NCBI RefSeq assembly: GCF_000621125.1
Contig: NZ_KK211214.1
Location: forward strand, 809,300 to 873,299
Origin: Maribacter antarcticus DSM 21422
GTDB taxonomy: Bacteria > Bacteroidota > Bacteroidia > Flavobacteriales > Flavobacteriaceae
DNA: 64,000 nt
Direction of reading: 5' to 3'
In this document: piece after piece, positions 44,897 to 53,689 of the stretch
How the letters are laid out: each line of letters starts with the position of its first letter
Numbering within the stretch: the stretch's first letter is position 1
Notes under the pieces: model-generated
The model's input: the letters and a program-made list of their open reading frames with translations, nothing else
What the model was told of the DNA's origin: nothing
Database searches by the model: none
Translations under genes and position numbers: made by a program

Positions 44897-45472
44897 TTAG
44901 TCCGTTTTTTCTGAAATCCATTTTACCTCTTCTGCCTTCAAATCTTTTGACAATTTTCGTGCCAATACAAACAGATAGTCCGAGAGACGGTTTAAATAAG
45001 AGAGAACCTGTTCATCAAAAGGTTCGTTTTCTTGTAAAAGTGTCGCCATGCGTTCTGCCCTTCTACAAACGGTACGTGCGATATGACAGTATGACACGGT
45101 AGTGTGGCCACCGGGAAGTATGAAATGTGTCATTTGTGGCAAATCTTTTTCCATAGTGTCTATGGCTACTTCTAGTTTTTGGATATGGGATTCCTTAATT
45201 CTTGGAATATTGAGCCGCTCTTTACCATTTTTTAATACTGCTTTTTCTGGGTCCGTTGCCAAAATTGCGCCAAGGGTGAACAAGTCTTCTTGTATTGTGG
45301 TAAGTTCTTGTTTGGTTGAAGTGTCTATTTTTTGGTCACGAACAAGCCCCAACCAGGAATTAAGCTCGTCTACGGTTCCGTAGCTATCTATACGGATATG
45401 ATGTTTAGGAACACGCGTGCCGCCAAAGAGTGCTGTTTCTCCTTTGTCTCCGGTTTTGGTATAAATTTTCAT
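44897..45472 (-). CDS. ATP:cob(I)alamin adenosyltransferase, PduO type
   Basis: Start chosen at 45472 (MKIYTKTGDKGETALFGGTR), the canonical family N-terminus; the upstream extension to 45604 looks random. Of 191 aa, the family marks are KIYTKTGDKGETALFGGT (ATP-binding loop), IDSYGTVDELNSWLGLVRDQ, FILPGGHTTVSYCHIARTVC RRAER and LNRLSDYLFVLARKLSKD. It transfers the adenosyl group from ATP to cob(I)alamin, giving coenzyme B12. With meaB at 11.8 kb it supports a B12-dependent methylmalonyl-CoA pathway. It is followed at a 135-base distance by the DUF2795 gene on the same strand. Confidence 0.94.
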   Translation of the reverse strand: MKIYTKTGDKGETALFGGTRVPKHHIRIDSYGTVDELNSWLGLVRDQKIDTSTKQELTTIQEDLFTLGAILATDPEKAVLKNGKERLNIPRIKESHIQKLEVAIDTMEKDLPQMTHFILPGGHTTVSYCHIARTVCRRAERMATLLQENEPFDEQVLSYLNRLSDYLFVLARKLSKDLKAEEVKWISEKTD

Positions 45473-45648
45473 ATGTTTCTTTTGGATTTTTAGGAAGCCT
45501 GAAGCGTAGTATTTCAGGTTTCTTTTGTTACTGTTTTTGAAAGCAGGCAATTGATAGTGGTTAGCGGACAGTCGAATGATATTTCTCAGTACCCCTATTT
45601 TCATGTTGACTTTTGAACTTTTCTGTTCTTACTACCAATTGCAAGGGC

Positions 45649-45789
45649 CTACTTCTGTTCCTTTTTTCGTTTATAATCCTCCATGAATTTTCTTGATTTT
45701 CTATCTCTTGATTTTCCTCTATTCATAAAACGGAAACCTACATAAATCGCAAAAACGACTCCAAGAGTAATGTATACGGTATTGTTCAT
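45649..45789 (-). CDS. Small single-span membrane protein (46 aa)
   Basis: The start at 45789 gives MNNTVYITLGVVFAIYVGFR, one membrane helix, followed by a highly basic cytoplasmic tail (FMNRGKSRDRKSRKFMEDYK then RKKEQK). It lies between the adenosyltransferase and the methyltransferase-like gene on the same strand, with a short gap to each, so it is probably in the same transcript. I know such short 'TM plus KR-tail' proteins as hypothetical in flavobacteria. Confidence 0.55.
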   Translation of the reverse strand: MNNTVYITLGVVFAIYVGFRFMNRGKSRDRKSRKFMEDYKRKKEQK

Positions 45790-45819
45790 GGTCTAGGATT
45801 AGTGATTAAAATTAAGGGA

Positions 45820-46314
45820 TTATATCCGTATCTTAAAATGTTCCTTTGCTTGTTCTTTTCTGAAAAATACGATACCACAGTGGTACAGATCCAAAGTAAC
45901 ACGAACATGCGCTTGCTCTTTTAATGCGTTCCACATGGTACGGCTTTTCTTTGTGGCGTGTACGCCCTCTATGATGAGCATACTTTCATTATGAATATAT
46001 TGTTTTCCAATAGTTTTAAATGGTTTGCCTAATACATTCGCATAAATAATATCAAAAGGAAAAGAGCCGTAGTCCAACTCTTCAAATATGGTATTCAACT
46101 TTATTTTGAGTTCATTGGAATCGGTTACCAAGCCAATATTTTTGTGTGAAAAATAGGATATGCTTTTTACTAAAACATTTTCTGTAACCGAAAGGTCTTT
46201 GTTTCCTTTACGGTATAAACCCTTAGTAACGAACCCGTATATGAACGGAGAGTGCACGCCATGCTGATTGGTTGCCGAAAGGAGAAACTTTATATAATAA
46301 ATAAACCGGTACAC
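45820..46314 (-). CDS. Shortened O-methyltransferase-like protein (164 aa)
   Basis: The N-terminus FLLSATNQHGVHSPFIYGFV is typical of a flavobacterial SAM-dependent methyltransferase family of about 240 aa. The C-terminus (IIEGVHATKKSRTMWNALKE, VTLDLYHCGIVFFRKEQAKE HFKIRI) also fits. The middle is short: the glycine-rich SAM motif expected near residues 60-90 is absent, and ISYFSHKNIGLVTDSNELKI passes directly to the second half. It could be an internally deleted but still expressed relative without activity, or a family variant. It starts the 46.3 to 44.5 kb minus-strand group. Confidence 0.6.
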   Translation of the reverse strand: MYRFIYYIKFLLSATNQHGVHSPFIYGFVTKGLYRKGNKDLSVTENVLVKSISYFSHKNIGLVTDSNELKIKLNTIFEELDYGSFPFDIIYANVLGKPFKTIGKQYIHNESMLIIEGVHATKKSRTMWNALKEQAHVRVTLDLYHCGIVFFRKEQAKEHFKIRI

Positions 46315-46610
46315 TGCTGCAATTCAAAATTTATCAAAGGTAGTCATACGCACTCTATTTTTTAGTGGAGATTTGGTTATAAAGATAGGAGTGTTCAAGA
46401 AGTGTAATGTTTATCTTTTTTTGTCTAATGCTGAAGAAGTGTCTTTTTAATGTACTGGGTGATGTTCTTGATAGCGCTCTAAACACCTGGTGAGTCAACT
46501 TCTTCATCAGCCCTTACTACTATTATAATGATAAATGCCCACTAATAATGAACTCTGGCAGGAGGTTTAATTAATGGGCACTTAAATCATGAGCGTTAGT
46601 CGATATTATA

Positions 46611-46847
46611 TTAAGCCATTTTAGCTTTGTTTCTTTTTGTAGTAAAAGTCAATACTTTAGTTACTCTAGCATTTTTAAACTTGTAAAGTCTTGCAACTTC
46701 CGCAGTGTTCTCTTCCTTCAATTCAGTAGTAGTTTCGATAACGGTAGTTATTTTAATAGTTTCTACATTAACAGCTGTTATGTTGTTCTGAGCTTTTGCG
46801 CTCATTCCGATGAAGAAGATAAAGAAGATGGTAGCTATTGTTTTTAT
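46611..46847 (-). pseudogene. Small secreted protein, family copy 2, start codon ATA
   Basis: The 78-codon frame aligns end to end with copy 1 (18700): leader KTIATIFFIFFIGMSAKAQN, then the basic block VARLYKFKNARVTKVLTFTT and KRNKAKMA; 61 of 78 residues agree. The codon that is ATG in copy 1 is ATA here (46845-46847), all else around it being the same. The next ATG (46805) would yield MSAKAQNN and lose the signal peptide. So the gene is either silenced by a start-codon mutation or uses the rare start ATA. The sequence otherwise shows no stop or frameshift, which suggests a recent change. Confidence 0.6.
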
Positions 46848-46946
46848 GACTTGCGTTTGTTACACTATTATAACGCCAGCAAGTCTGTTCTAGAGGGTAG
46901 TCGTTCGCCGAATAACCCACATTACTCCGTATCTGACAGCAGTTTG

Positions 46947-46976
46947 GTTGAAGTGCAAAATTTGTTCGGTAAACGG
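46947..46976 (-). promoter_or_regulatory. Conserved upstream element, copy 2
   Basis: On the minus strand CCGTTTACCGAACAAATTTT is followed by GCACTTCAAC, which is nearly the same as copy 1. It ends exactly 100 bases before the (ATA) start codon at 46847, again the same distance as copy 1. The flanking 190 bases are also similar in the two copies. Confidence 0.5.
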
Positions 46977-47211
46977 CATGAGCGCCAAAAACACCTTATC
47001 GAAAAAAGGTGTCGTTTGTTTGTGGTTATTTTTTGGATTTGGTAAGGAAAATAATTTTGAACCTGTTTAGTTGAGGTCTTTGCGCTTTATGTACAATAAG
47101 ACTTTAGTAAAATAAGATGAAATAAATTTAGTCTTAGGTCTTTAGTAGTTCTGTCCTACTTTCGATTTTTAGCGTAGCAAAGCAAATGTAATTGCTAAAG
47201 CAACAACGTGG

Positions 47212-49083
47212 TTATCCCTCCATCATGGCCGAAAGCTCAAACCAACGTTCAGTTTTTTGATTAATGGTTTCCGATAGTTCGCCAAGTTCTATAGATAAGG
47301 CAGCGATTTCCTCTCCTGATAAAGAGGAATCAGCGAATTTAGCCTGGAGTTCCACCTTCTTGGACTCTGATTTTTTAATGTCTCGCTCCAATTGTTTGTA
47401 CTCCTTTTGGTCGTTATAGGAAAGTTTGTTTGTAGTTTCGGTTTTTTTCCAGGTGGCTTTAGAAGTATCGGCTTTTTCTTTAAGCTCTCTTTTCTCCTGT
47501 ACCTGGCTATCTTCATAGGCGCGATAATCAGAATAGTTGCCTGGGAAATCTTCTACAACACCATCACCCCGAAAAACAAATAAGTGATCTACAATTTTAT
47601 CCATGAAATACCTATCGTGAGAAACGACAAGGAGACATCCTTGAAAATCCAACAAGAAACTCTCCAAGACATTTAGGGTTACAATGTCCAAGTCATTGGT
47701 AGGTTCATCTAGGATTAAAAAGTTAGGATTCTGAATTAAAACGGTACAAAGGTAAAGGCGTTTACGTTCACCACCGCTCAGTTTATCTACGAAGTCGTAT
47801 TGTTTTTTACGGTCAAATAGAAACCGCTCCAATAGCTGTTGGGCAGAAATCTGCTTGCCTTTCATCAAGGGAATATAATCCCCAAACTCCCGGATAACAT
47901 CGATTACTTTTTGCCCCGCTTTTATTTTAATTCCTATTTGAGTGTAGTAGCCAAATTTTATGGTTTCCCCAATAATGACCTTTCCACTATCTGGTTGGTC
48001 CCTTCCGGAAAGGATATTAAGAAAGGTGGATTTCCCTGTTCCATTCTTACCAATGATGCCTATGCGTTCCGCTCTATTGAAGTTATAATCGAACTTGTTA
48101 AGAATAAGTTTGTTGGGATAGGATTTTGAAACCTTGACAAATTCTACCACCTTACTGCCCATCCGCTCCATGTTAAGCTCTAGCTGCACCTCATGCTCCT
48201 TTCTGCGGTTGCTAGCTTTTTCCTTAATCGTATTAAAATCGTCAATCCTTGATTTGGATTTAGTAGTACGTGCCTTAGGTTGGCGTCGCATCCACGTTAA
48301 CTCCTTTTTAAATAGTAATTCGGTTTTGTGCTGTTCTACCGTTTCTTGCTCCAAACGGGCTTCTTTCTTTTCCAGATAGTAAGAATAGTTTCCTTTATAA
48401 TGGTGTAGTACTCCATTGTCTAGCTCAATAATATCGTTGCATACGCGTTCCAAGAAAAATCGATCGTGCGTTACCATAAAAAGGGTCATATTTTCCCTGG
48501 CAAAGTATTCCTCTAGCCACTCAATCATCTCTAAATCCAAATGGTTGGTAGGTTCATCCAGCACCAATAAGTCTGGTTTGTTGATAAGGGCATCTGCTAG
48601 GGCCAATCGCTTTTTTTGTCCACCGGAAAGCATGCCTACTTTAGCATCTAAATTTTCTAGTTTCAACTTGAAAAGTATCTGCTTATATTGGGTCTCAAAA
48701 TCCCAAGCTTGAAAACGATCCATAGCTTCAAAGGCAGTTTGGTAAGCGTCTGCATCTTCGGGATTTTGTAAGGCCTTTTCATAACTACTAATCACTTGAA
48801 GTACCTCATTGTCCGAGGCAAAAATTGTTTCCTCAACAGTAAGTTCAGGGTCCATTACCGGTTCCTGAGACAAAAAAGAAACGCGTGTGCTTTTTCGGTA
48901 ATTCACTTGCCCAGTATCTGGACTATCGGCACCCGATAGAATATTAAGTATGGATGTTTTTCCACTTCCGTTTTTGGCAATTAGCGCTATCTTTTGATCT
49001 TTATTAATACCAAAGGAAAGGTTCTCAAAAAGAACCAATTCGCCATAGGATTTAGAAATATTTTCAACGGTAAGTAGATTCAT
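47212..49083 (-). CDS. ABC-F family ATPase (Uup-like)
   Basis: The protein has 623 aa with two ABC domains: first Walker A IALIAKNGSGKTSILNILSG and signature MLSGGQKKRLALADALI with DEPTNHLDLEMIEWLEEY; second GIIGKNGTGKSTFLNILSGR and KLSGGERKRLYLCTVLI with DEPTNDLDIVTLNVLESFLL. There are no membrane segments, so this is the soluble ABC-F class. The linker carries the family's helical PtIM arm (QETVEQHKTELLFKKELTWM). The C-terminus has a coiled coil (YKQLERDIKKSESKKVELQA) as in Uup. By family it acts on the ribosome or on DNA structures; the usual annotation is Uup. Confidence 0.93.
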   Translation of the reverse strand: MNLLTVENISKSYGELVLFENLSFGINKDQKIALIAKNGSGKTSILNILSGADSPDTGQVNYRKSTRVSFLSQEPVMDPELTVEETIFASDNEVLQVISSYEKALQNPEDADAYQTAFEAMDRFQAWDFETQYKQILFKLKLENLDAKVGMLSGGQKKRLALADALINKPDLLVLDEPTNHLDLEMIEWLEEYFARENMTLFMVTHDRFFLERVCNDIIELDNGVLHHYKGNYSYYLEKKEARLEQETVEQHKTELLFKKELTWMRRQPKARTTKSKSRIDDFNTIKEKASNRRKEHEVQLELNMERMGSKVVEFVKVSKSYPNKLILNKFDYNFNRAERIGIIGKNGTGKSTFLNILSGRDQPDSGKVIIGETIKFGYYTQIGIKIKAGQKVIDVIREFGDYIPLMKGKQISAQQLLERFLFDRKKQYDFVDKLSGGERKRLYLCTVLIQNPNFLILDEPTNDLDIVTLNVLESFLLDFQGCLLVVSHDRYFMDKIVDHLFVFRGDGVVEDFPGNYSDYRAYEDSQVQEKRELKEKADTSKATWKKTETTNKLSYNDQKEYKQLERDIKKSESKKVELQAKFADSSLSGEEIAALSIELGELSETINQKTERWFELSAMMEG

Positions 49084-49181
49084 AAATTTACAAGTATCAA
49101 GGTCAAGGTTGCCTGCCAGAGGTAGGTTTACGTGTTTTTAAATTCAAACATTAGACTTAAGCGCGAATATCAGGCTCAAAT

Positions 49182-50378
49182 TCAATACTTTTTATTTTTA
49201 AATAGCTGTGCAGGTTTTTTAAAGTGATATATCAGAAACAGATATCTGATTCCCAATGCCAATAAAATGAAGCTAATTAAAACGGAAAACACCTGCACTT
49301 TTAAAAGCCACAAAACTACGCTAATTACCAATAGAACTAAAGCAATTCTAATATATGTTCTAAGCCATTTTAAAGGTTGCTTTTTAACCAGGTAAAAAGC
49401 AATGATTAGATTGGGTGCGAAGGCCCAAAAGATATTGTAGTTTGCTTTTGTAGCATCATGGTCTGTCAGAAACCATAGAAAGAGAATAATGAATCCCGCG
49501 ATTCCAGTTAGGGAAAATAAAAGGGTGTCTATCCATTTTGTTCTGGTGTTTCCCTTCCAATCAGAATACGTACAGTAACTCACCACTAGTAATAGTAGTC
49601 CCAGCCAGAATGTGGGTGATAGTAAGAAAAACGTGGTATCTCGTGCAGTAGGGATATCAAGAATAAGCACTTCTTTTTTTACAATAGGTGTGCCATTTAC
49701 GGTTGCATATTTTAGTTGTTCGTACACATAAATAGGTAGAAACAGATGTTCATAAGGGGTAGCCTTTCTATCGATTACGGAGCCAAGTGCTAGGTCTATC
49801 CCAAAATTGGACCAGGAATTTACGTTCAGGTTTTGATGAATGAGCTGTCTGAACGTAAACTGCTCTTCTAGATGATTGTAATCAAACCGTAAGGCATCCC
49901 CAAGATTTTTTTCAAAAATCTCCGGGATTTTAGTAGCGCAGTTTTCGAACAGAAAGTCATAGGTATATAATCTGTTTTCTGGTAATAAGTTGGTTTCTAG
50001 AAAACCTACTATCTTTTTACGTTGTTCCAAATCTAGGTTCAACTCTTGTTCCTTGATCCAGCGTTGTTCAACAACATAGTTTCTTTCAAACAGGCTAAAA
50101 GGGTGGCGTGTAATAGTGTAGTCTAGTTTTCCTCTTGTGAAGTTTAGATAAAAATTAGGATCCTCAAAGTTGTAGGTTCCGTACCCGTATACTACGTCTA
50201 TACCAACTGAAGGGTCTTGGAGGCGTATAGCGCTATGCCCAAATTTTGCCGCTAAATCTTGCCCAGTGCCTACCGTAAGCAAACTAAGTTTTGAAAGTCG
50301 GGATAACTGTGCTTCTTGGGAATACCCATGTAAACTAAGAATTATGAGGAAAATAGAAAGACTAATTTTTTTAAACAT
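49182..50378 (-). CDS. DUF4105 membrane protein (probable lipoprotein N-acyltransferase)
   Basis: The protein has 398 aa with a signal-type N-terminus (ISLSIFLIILSLHGYSQEAQ). The DUF4105 domain holds TVGTGQDLAAKFGHSAIRLQ with the conserved FGH(S)A motif, YGYGTYNFEDPNFYLNFTRG and LYTYDFLFENCATKIPEIFE with a conserved Cys. After about residue 255 come four membrane helices (FLLSPTFWLGLLLLVVSYC, GIAGFIILFLWFLTD). DUF4105 proteins of Bacteroidota have, as far as I recall, been linked to N-acylation of lipoproteins (Lnb), using the His/Cys pair. That assignment is from memory, not shown here. The gene is divergent from pssA. Confidence 0.82.
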   Translation of the reverse strand: MFKKISLSIFLIILSLHGYSQEAQLSRLSKLSLLTVGTGQDLAAKFGHSAIRLQDPSVGIDVVYGYGTYNFEDPNFYLNFTRGKLDYTITRHPFSLFERNYVVEQRWIKEQELNLDLEQRKKIVGFLETNLLPENRLYTYDFLFENCATKIPEIFEKNLGDALRFDYNHLEEQFTFRQLIHQNLNVNSWSNFGIDLALGSVIDRKATPYEHLFLPIYVYEQLKYATVNGTPIVKKEVLILDIPTARDTTFFLLSPTFWLGLLLLVVSYCTYSDWKGNTRTKWIDTLLFSLTGIAGFIILFLWFLTDHDATKANYNIFWAFAPNLIIAFYLVKKQPLKWLRTYIRIALVLLVISVVLWLLKVQVFSVLISFILLALGIRYLFLIYHFKKPAQLFKNKKY

Positions 50379-50585
50379 CTGTAATTCCGATTAATCTAGC
50401 AACAAAGATGCGAATAATAAGAGATTTATCCGATATTCGATTTTTATTATTCATGCAAGTATCTTTTTGTTATCAAGGAGCTAATAAACTAGTGTTTTAC
50501 ACCCTTCTTGGAATTTAGAATGCTTAACTAAATCATTTGTGTTATTTTTAGGCGAGTGCAACGAATACAGCTAATAAACCAACCT

Positions 50586-51338
50586 ATGCGAAAACACATT
50601 CCAAATTTCATTACACTTTTAAATCTTTTTTGTGGCTGTGTGGCAACAGTCTTCGCGGTATTAAATCAGTTAGAACTTACAGCATTGTTTGTCGCCCTTG
50701 GTATTTTCTTTGACTTTTTTGATGGGTTGGCAGCACGTGTTTTGAATGTTAAAAGTGAACTTGGGTTGCAGTTAGATTCGTTAGCCGACATGGTAACCAG
50801 CGGCTTAGTACCAGGTATTGTTATGTTTCAGCTATTAGGCTCGTCCCAAATGGGCGGATGGAATAATGATGTATTGAACAGGATGGCGTATTTGGGCGAC
50901 TTTCAACTCGGTTCGGTATTGCCTTTTTCGGGCTTTATTATTACCCTGGCATCTGCCTATCGCTTGGCGAAATTTAATTTGGACGAAAACCAAGTATCCT
51001 CTTTTATCGGTCTACCCACTCCTGCCAATGCGCTGTTGATTCTTTCCTTGCCCTTAATTTTGTTTTATCATCCTAGCAATATACTCAGTGATATAATCCT
51101 CAACCAATGGTTTTTGATAGGGTTAACGCTTTTGAGCGCATTTTTATTGAATTGTAATTTACCGCTATTTGCTCTTAAATTTAAAAATTGGAGTTTTAAT
51201 GATAATGTACTTCGCTATATCTTTTTGATTATAAGCCTAGTCCTCCTTATTACGATGCAGTTTTTGGCAGTACCTATTATCATTCTTTTTTATGTGTTGA
51301 GCTCTTTGGTTAGTCATTTTGGGTTAGTAAAAAAGTGA
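50586..51338 (+). CDS. pssA: CDP-diacylglycerol-serine O-phosphatidyltransferase
   Basis: Start at 50586 (MRKHIPNFITLLNLFCGC VA); a GTG at 50556 would add ten polar residues. Of 250 aa, the CDP-alcohol phosphotransferase motif is complete: DGLAARVLNVKSELGLQLDS followed by LADMVTSG, giving D-G-x2-A-R-x8-G-x3-D-x3-D. About eight membrane helices follow (FSGFIITLASAYRLAKFNL, IFLIISLVLLITMQFLAVPI). The YRLAKFNLDENQ region is typical for PssA. It makes phosphatidylserine, the precursor of phosphatidylethanolamine. A DUF4105 gene is divergently transcribed from it. Confidence 0.93.
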   Translation: MRKHIPNFITLLNLFCGCVATVFAVLNQLELTALFVALGIFFDFFDGLAARVLNVKSELGLQLDSLADMVTSGLVPGIVMFQLLGSSQMGGWNNDVLNRMAYLGDFQLGSVLPFSGFIITLASAYRLAKFNLDENQVSSFIGLPTPANALLILSLPLILFYHPSNILSDIILNQWFLIGLTLLSAFLLNCNLPLFALKFKNWSFNDNVLRYIFLIISLVLLITMQFLAVPIIILFYVLSSLVSHFGLVKK

Positions 51339-51428
51339 GCTAATAAATCAAACAAAATTATTTATAACTATTTTTTTTAAGGTCCATAGTTCAAACGAGT
51401 AATAAATTTTATGAGGTAAAATAAATCC

Positions 51429-51944
51429 ATGAATATTACCAATTCCACCCCAGAAGACATCACTGAAATCTTTCGCCTTTACAAAATAGCTTCTACCTAT
51501 CAGAAAGCCATAAAAACAGTGATTGTTTGGCCTAATTTTGAACGTATATTGGTTGAAACAGAAATATCGGAGCAGCGTCAATTTAAACTAATAATCAATA
51601 CTGAAATCGCTTGCGTTTGGGCAGTTACTTTTTCTGATGAGCACATCTGGGAAAAACGAAATATAGATACCGCAGTTTACATACATCGTATAGCGACCAA
51701 CCCCAACTATAGAGGTCAAAATTTTGTAGGTATGATTGTTACTTGGGCAAAGGAATACGCCAAGGTAAACAATAAACGGTATGTACGTTTAGACACCCTT
51801 GGGGAGAATACCAAACTTATTAAGCACTACGATAATGCAGGATTTGACTTTTTAGGGCTATTCGATTTAAAAAATACGGACACACTTCCAGCCCATTACA
51901 AGGAAGCCCCTGTATGTTTGTTTCAAATTGATTTAAAAGGGTGA
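51429..51944 (+). CDS. GNAT-family N-acetyltransferase
   Basis: The protein has 171 aa. The GNAT fold is recognised from the N-terminus ITNSTPEDITEIFRLYKIAS, the central strand VYIHRIATNPNYRGQNFVGM containing the acetyl-CoA-binding V-x-x-x-Y-R-G-Q-x-x-G loop (R-x-x-G/A), and a helix IVTWAKEYAKVNNKRYVRL then the C-terminal strands DNAGFDFLGLFDLKN. The acceptor is unknown. It begins the plus-strand group that continues with the GyrI-like and MFS genes. Confidence 0.85.
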   Translation: MNITNSTPEDITEIFRLYKIASTYQKAIKTVIVWPNFERILVETEISEQRQFKLIINTEIACVWAVTFSDEHIWEKRNIDTAVYIHRIATNPNYRGQNFVGMIVTWAKEYAKVNNKRYVRLDTLGENTKLIKHYDNAGFDFLGLFDLKNTDTLPAHYKEAPVCLFQIDLKG

Positions 51945-52005
51945 GACAATGCAGCCAAGAATACTATAAGGAAAGGAAAAAAGGAGGATTGGTAGGTCTA
52001 TAACG

Positions 52006-52425
52006 ATGAGTCTAGCAAATAATCTAACCGGTAAACTTTGGAATAATTTTATGCCAAGAAGCGTAGAGATTAGAAATAGGGTAGGAGAACATTTTATTTC
52101 CCTTCAAGTATATCCACTTGAGAATTATATTGCTTTTAAGCCAAAACTTGAATTTATGAAATACGCACTTTTGGAAGTATCGCGGTATAGTGCGATTCTC
52201 GTGGGTATAGTAGAATTTACGTTTAAAGCGGGACTATGCGACATTTTTGATTACAAAGGTGCTGGTGGCGACCCCAGTATTTTTCAATATATTTATGCCA
52301 ATTGGTTACCTAAACCTGAGTATCGTCTCGATAATCGTCTTCATTTTGAAGTTTTAGGAGCCAACTACAAGAACAACGATTCCAATTCCGAAGAAGAAAT
52401 TTGGATTCCTATAAAACAACTATGA
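52006..52425 (+). CDS. GyrI-like effector-binding domain protein, N-terminus truncated
   Basis: The 139-aa protein contains FISLQVYPLENYIAFKPKLE, FKAGLCDIFDYKGAGGDPSI, QYIYANWLPKPEYRLDNRLH and FEVLGANYKNNDSNSEEEIW, a clear GyrI-like small-molecule-binding domain. The same frame continues upstream to an ATG at 51949 and reads M-Q-P-R-I-L-stop-G-K-E-K, so relatives' N-terminal MQPRI part is separated by a TAA at codon 7 (51967-51969). The usable start is ATG 52006 (MSLANNLTGKLW), 19 codons after the ancestral one. The protein probably keeps the ligand-binding barrel but loses its first strand. Such domains often accompany AraC regulators; here no HTH is attached. It overlaps the MFS start (ATGA). 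Confidence 0.82.
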   Translation: MSLANNLTGKLWNNFMPRSVEIRNRVGEHFISLQVYPLENYIAFKPKLEFMKYALLEVSRYSAILVGIVEFTFKAGLCDIFDYKGAGGDPSIFQYIYANWLPKPEYRLDNRLHFEVLGANYKNNDSNSEEEIWIPIKQL

Positions 52426-53678
52426 ATCAAACACAAAAAGCACCTTGGTATTATCTATTACTATTGATACTAGCCGGGGAAAGTGTTTTCATAATTCCAT
52501 TTGTGCTTCCCCGTGTATTCAGGCCTACTGTACTGGATGTATTTACCTTGGATAATACACAGCTTGGATTATGCTTTTCTGTGTATGGTTTTGTTGCCTT
52601 GATTTCTTATCTTTTTGGTGGGCTCTTAGCAGATAAGTATCCTCCGAGAAAACTGATTGCAGTTGCACTCTGGACGACCGCACTTGGAGGATTGGTATAC
52701 GCTACCTTTCCGAGCTATCTTGTTCTTAAAGCATTGTATGGCTACTGGGGCTTTACCACAATTTTTTTATTCTGGGCAGCCATGATAAAAGCGACTCGCG
52801 TTTGGGGAGGGGCAAACTCACAAGGTAGGGCCTTTGGGTTTTTGGATGGTGGCCGTGGTTTGGTAGGTGCTTTGTTCGGAACCATGGGTATCCTTATTTT
52901 TTCCATTTTTATCACGTCTGAAATTACCGAGGCTACGATGACAGAAAGCAGAGCTGCATTTAGATATGTAATTTTGGTATCCTCAGGTATTGTGGTGGTG
53001 GTTGGCTTTTTAGTTTGGTTTTTTATGAGGATGGATAAAGCGTCGGAGAAGGCCATTATTTTAGATAAAATTACTGTTTCTCAAATCAAGGAAGTGCTGA
53101 AACTGCCTGCGGTTAGTTTGTTAATGGTCATCATTCTCTGTGCCTATGTAGGATATAAAATCACCGATATATTTTCGCTCTACGCTCAAGACGTAATGTT
53201 GTATGACCAAGTACAGTCAGCTCAAGTAGGAACTTTTTTATTATTCATACGCCCAATAATAGGTGTGGTTATAGGTGTTTTGGCAGACCGCTCACAAACT
53301 ACCTATTGGTTGTTGGTTAGTTTTATTCTTTCTTTCTTTGGTGCTTTATTATTTGCAACAGGAATGATTTCCGACTCGTCCACGGCCTTGTTTTTTATAT
53401 CCACCTTAGTGGTAGCAACCGGAGTTTATGCGGCACGTTCCTTATATTTCGCAGTTATGGAGCGTGGCAAGATTCCATTAGTATTAACAGGTACGGCTGT
53501 GGGACTTATTTCCATAGTTGGATATACGCCGGATATTTTTGCAGGACCCGCCATGGGTTATTTACTGGATGCTAATCCCGGTGCTATAGGTCATCAGTAT
53601 GTTTTTGGAATGCTGGCCATATTTTCTTTGGTAGGCGGTATAGCGGCTTGGTATTATTATAAATTATACAGGAAGTAG
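52422..53678 (+). CDS. Major facilitator superfamily transporter
   Basis: Start at 52422 (MNQTQKAPWYYLLLLILAGE); the ATG overlaps the preceding stop (ATGA), so translation is coupled. The 418 aa show twelve hydrophobic helices (YYLLLLILAGESVFIIPFVL, LCFSVYGFVALISYLFGGLL). The MFS loop motif LLADKYPPRKLIAVALWTTA lies between helices 2 and 3, with a second copy-like GVLADRSQTTYWLL between 8 and 9. The substrate cannot be told from sequence; the shape suits sugar-phosphate or organic-anion transport. The neighbour GyrI-like gene might sense its substrate. Confidence 0.88.
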   Translation: MNQTQKAPWYYLLLLILAGESVFIIPFVLPRVFRPTVLDVFTLDNTQLGLCFSVYGFVALISYLFGGLLADKYPPRKLIAVALWTTALGGLVYATFPSYLVLKALYGYWGFTTIFLFWAAMIKATRVWGGANSQGRAFGFLDGGRGLVGALFGTMGILIFSIFITSEITEATMTESRAAFRYVILVSSGIVVVVGFLVWFFMRMDKASEKAIILDKITVSQIKEVLKLPAVSLLMVIILCAYVGYKITDIFSLYAQDVMLYDQVQSAQVGTFLLFIRPIIGVVIGVLADRSQTTYWLLVSFILSFFGALLFATGMISDSSTALFFISTLVVATGVYAARSLYFAVMERGKIPLVLTGTAVGLISIVGYTPDIFAGPAMGYLLDANPGAIGHQYVFGMLAIFSLVGGIAAWYYYKLYRK

Positions 53679-53689
53679 TTCACTACCTT

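Noticed and set aside
46527-46580. Possible terminator hairpin (TGCCCACTAAT / ATTAATGGGCA) after the 46.6-kb small secreted frame
   Set aside because: 23-base loop, one mismatch and no T-run; too weak to call.
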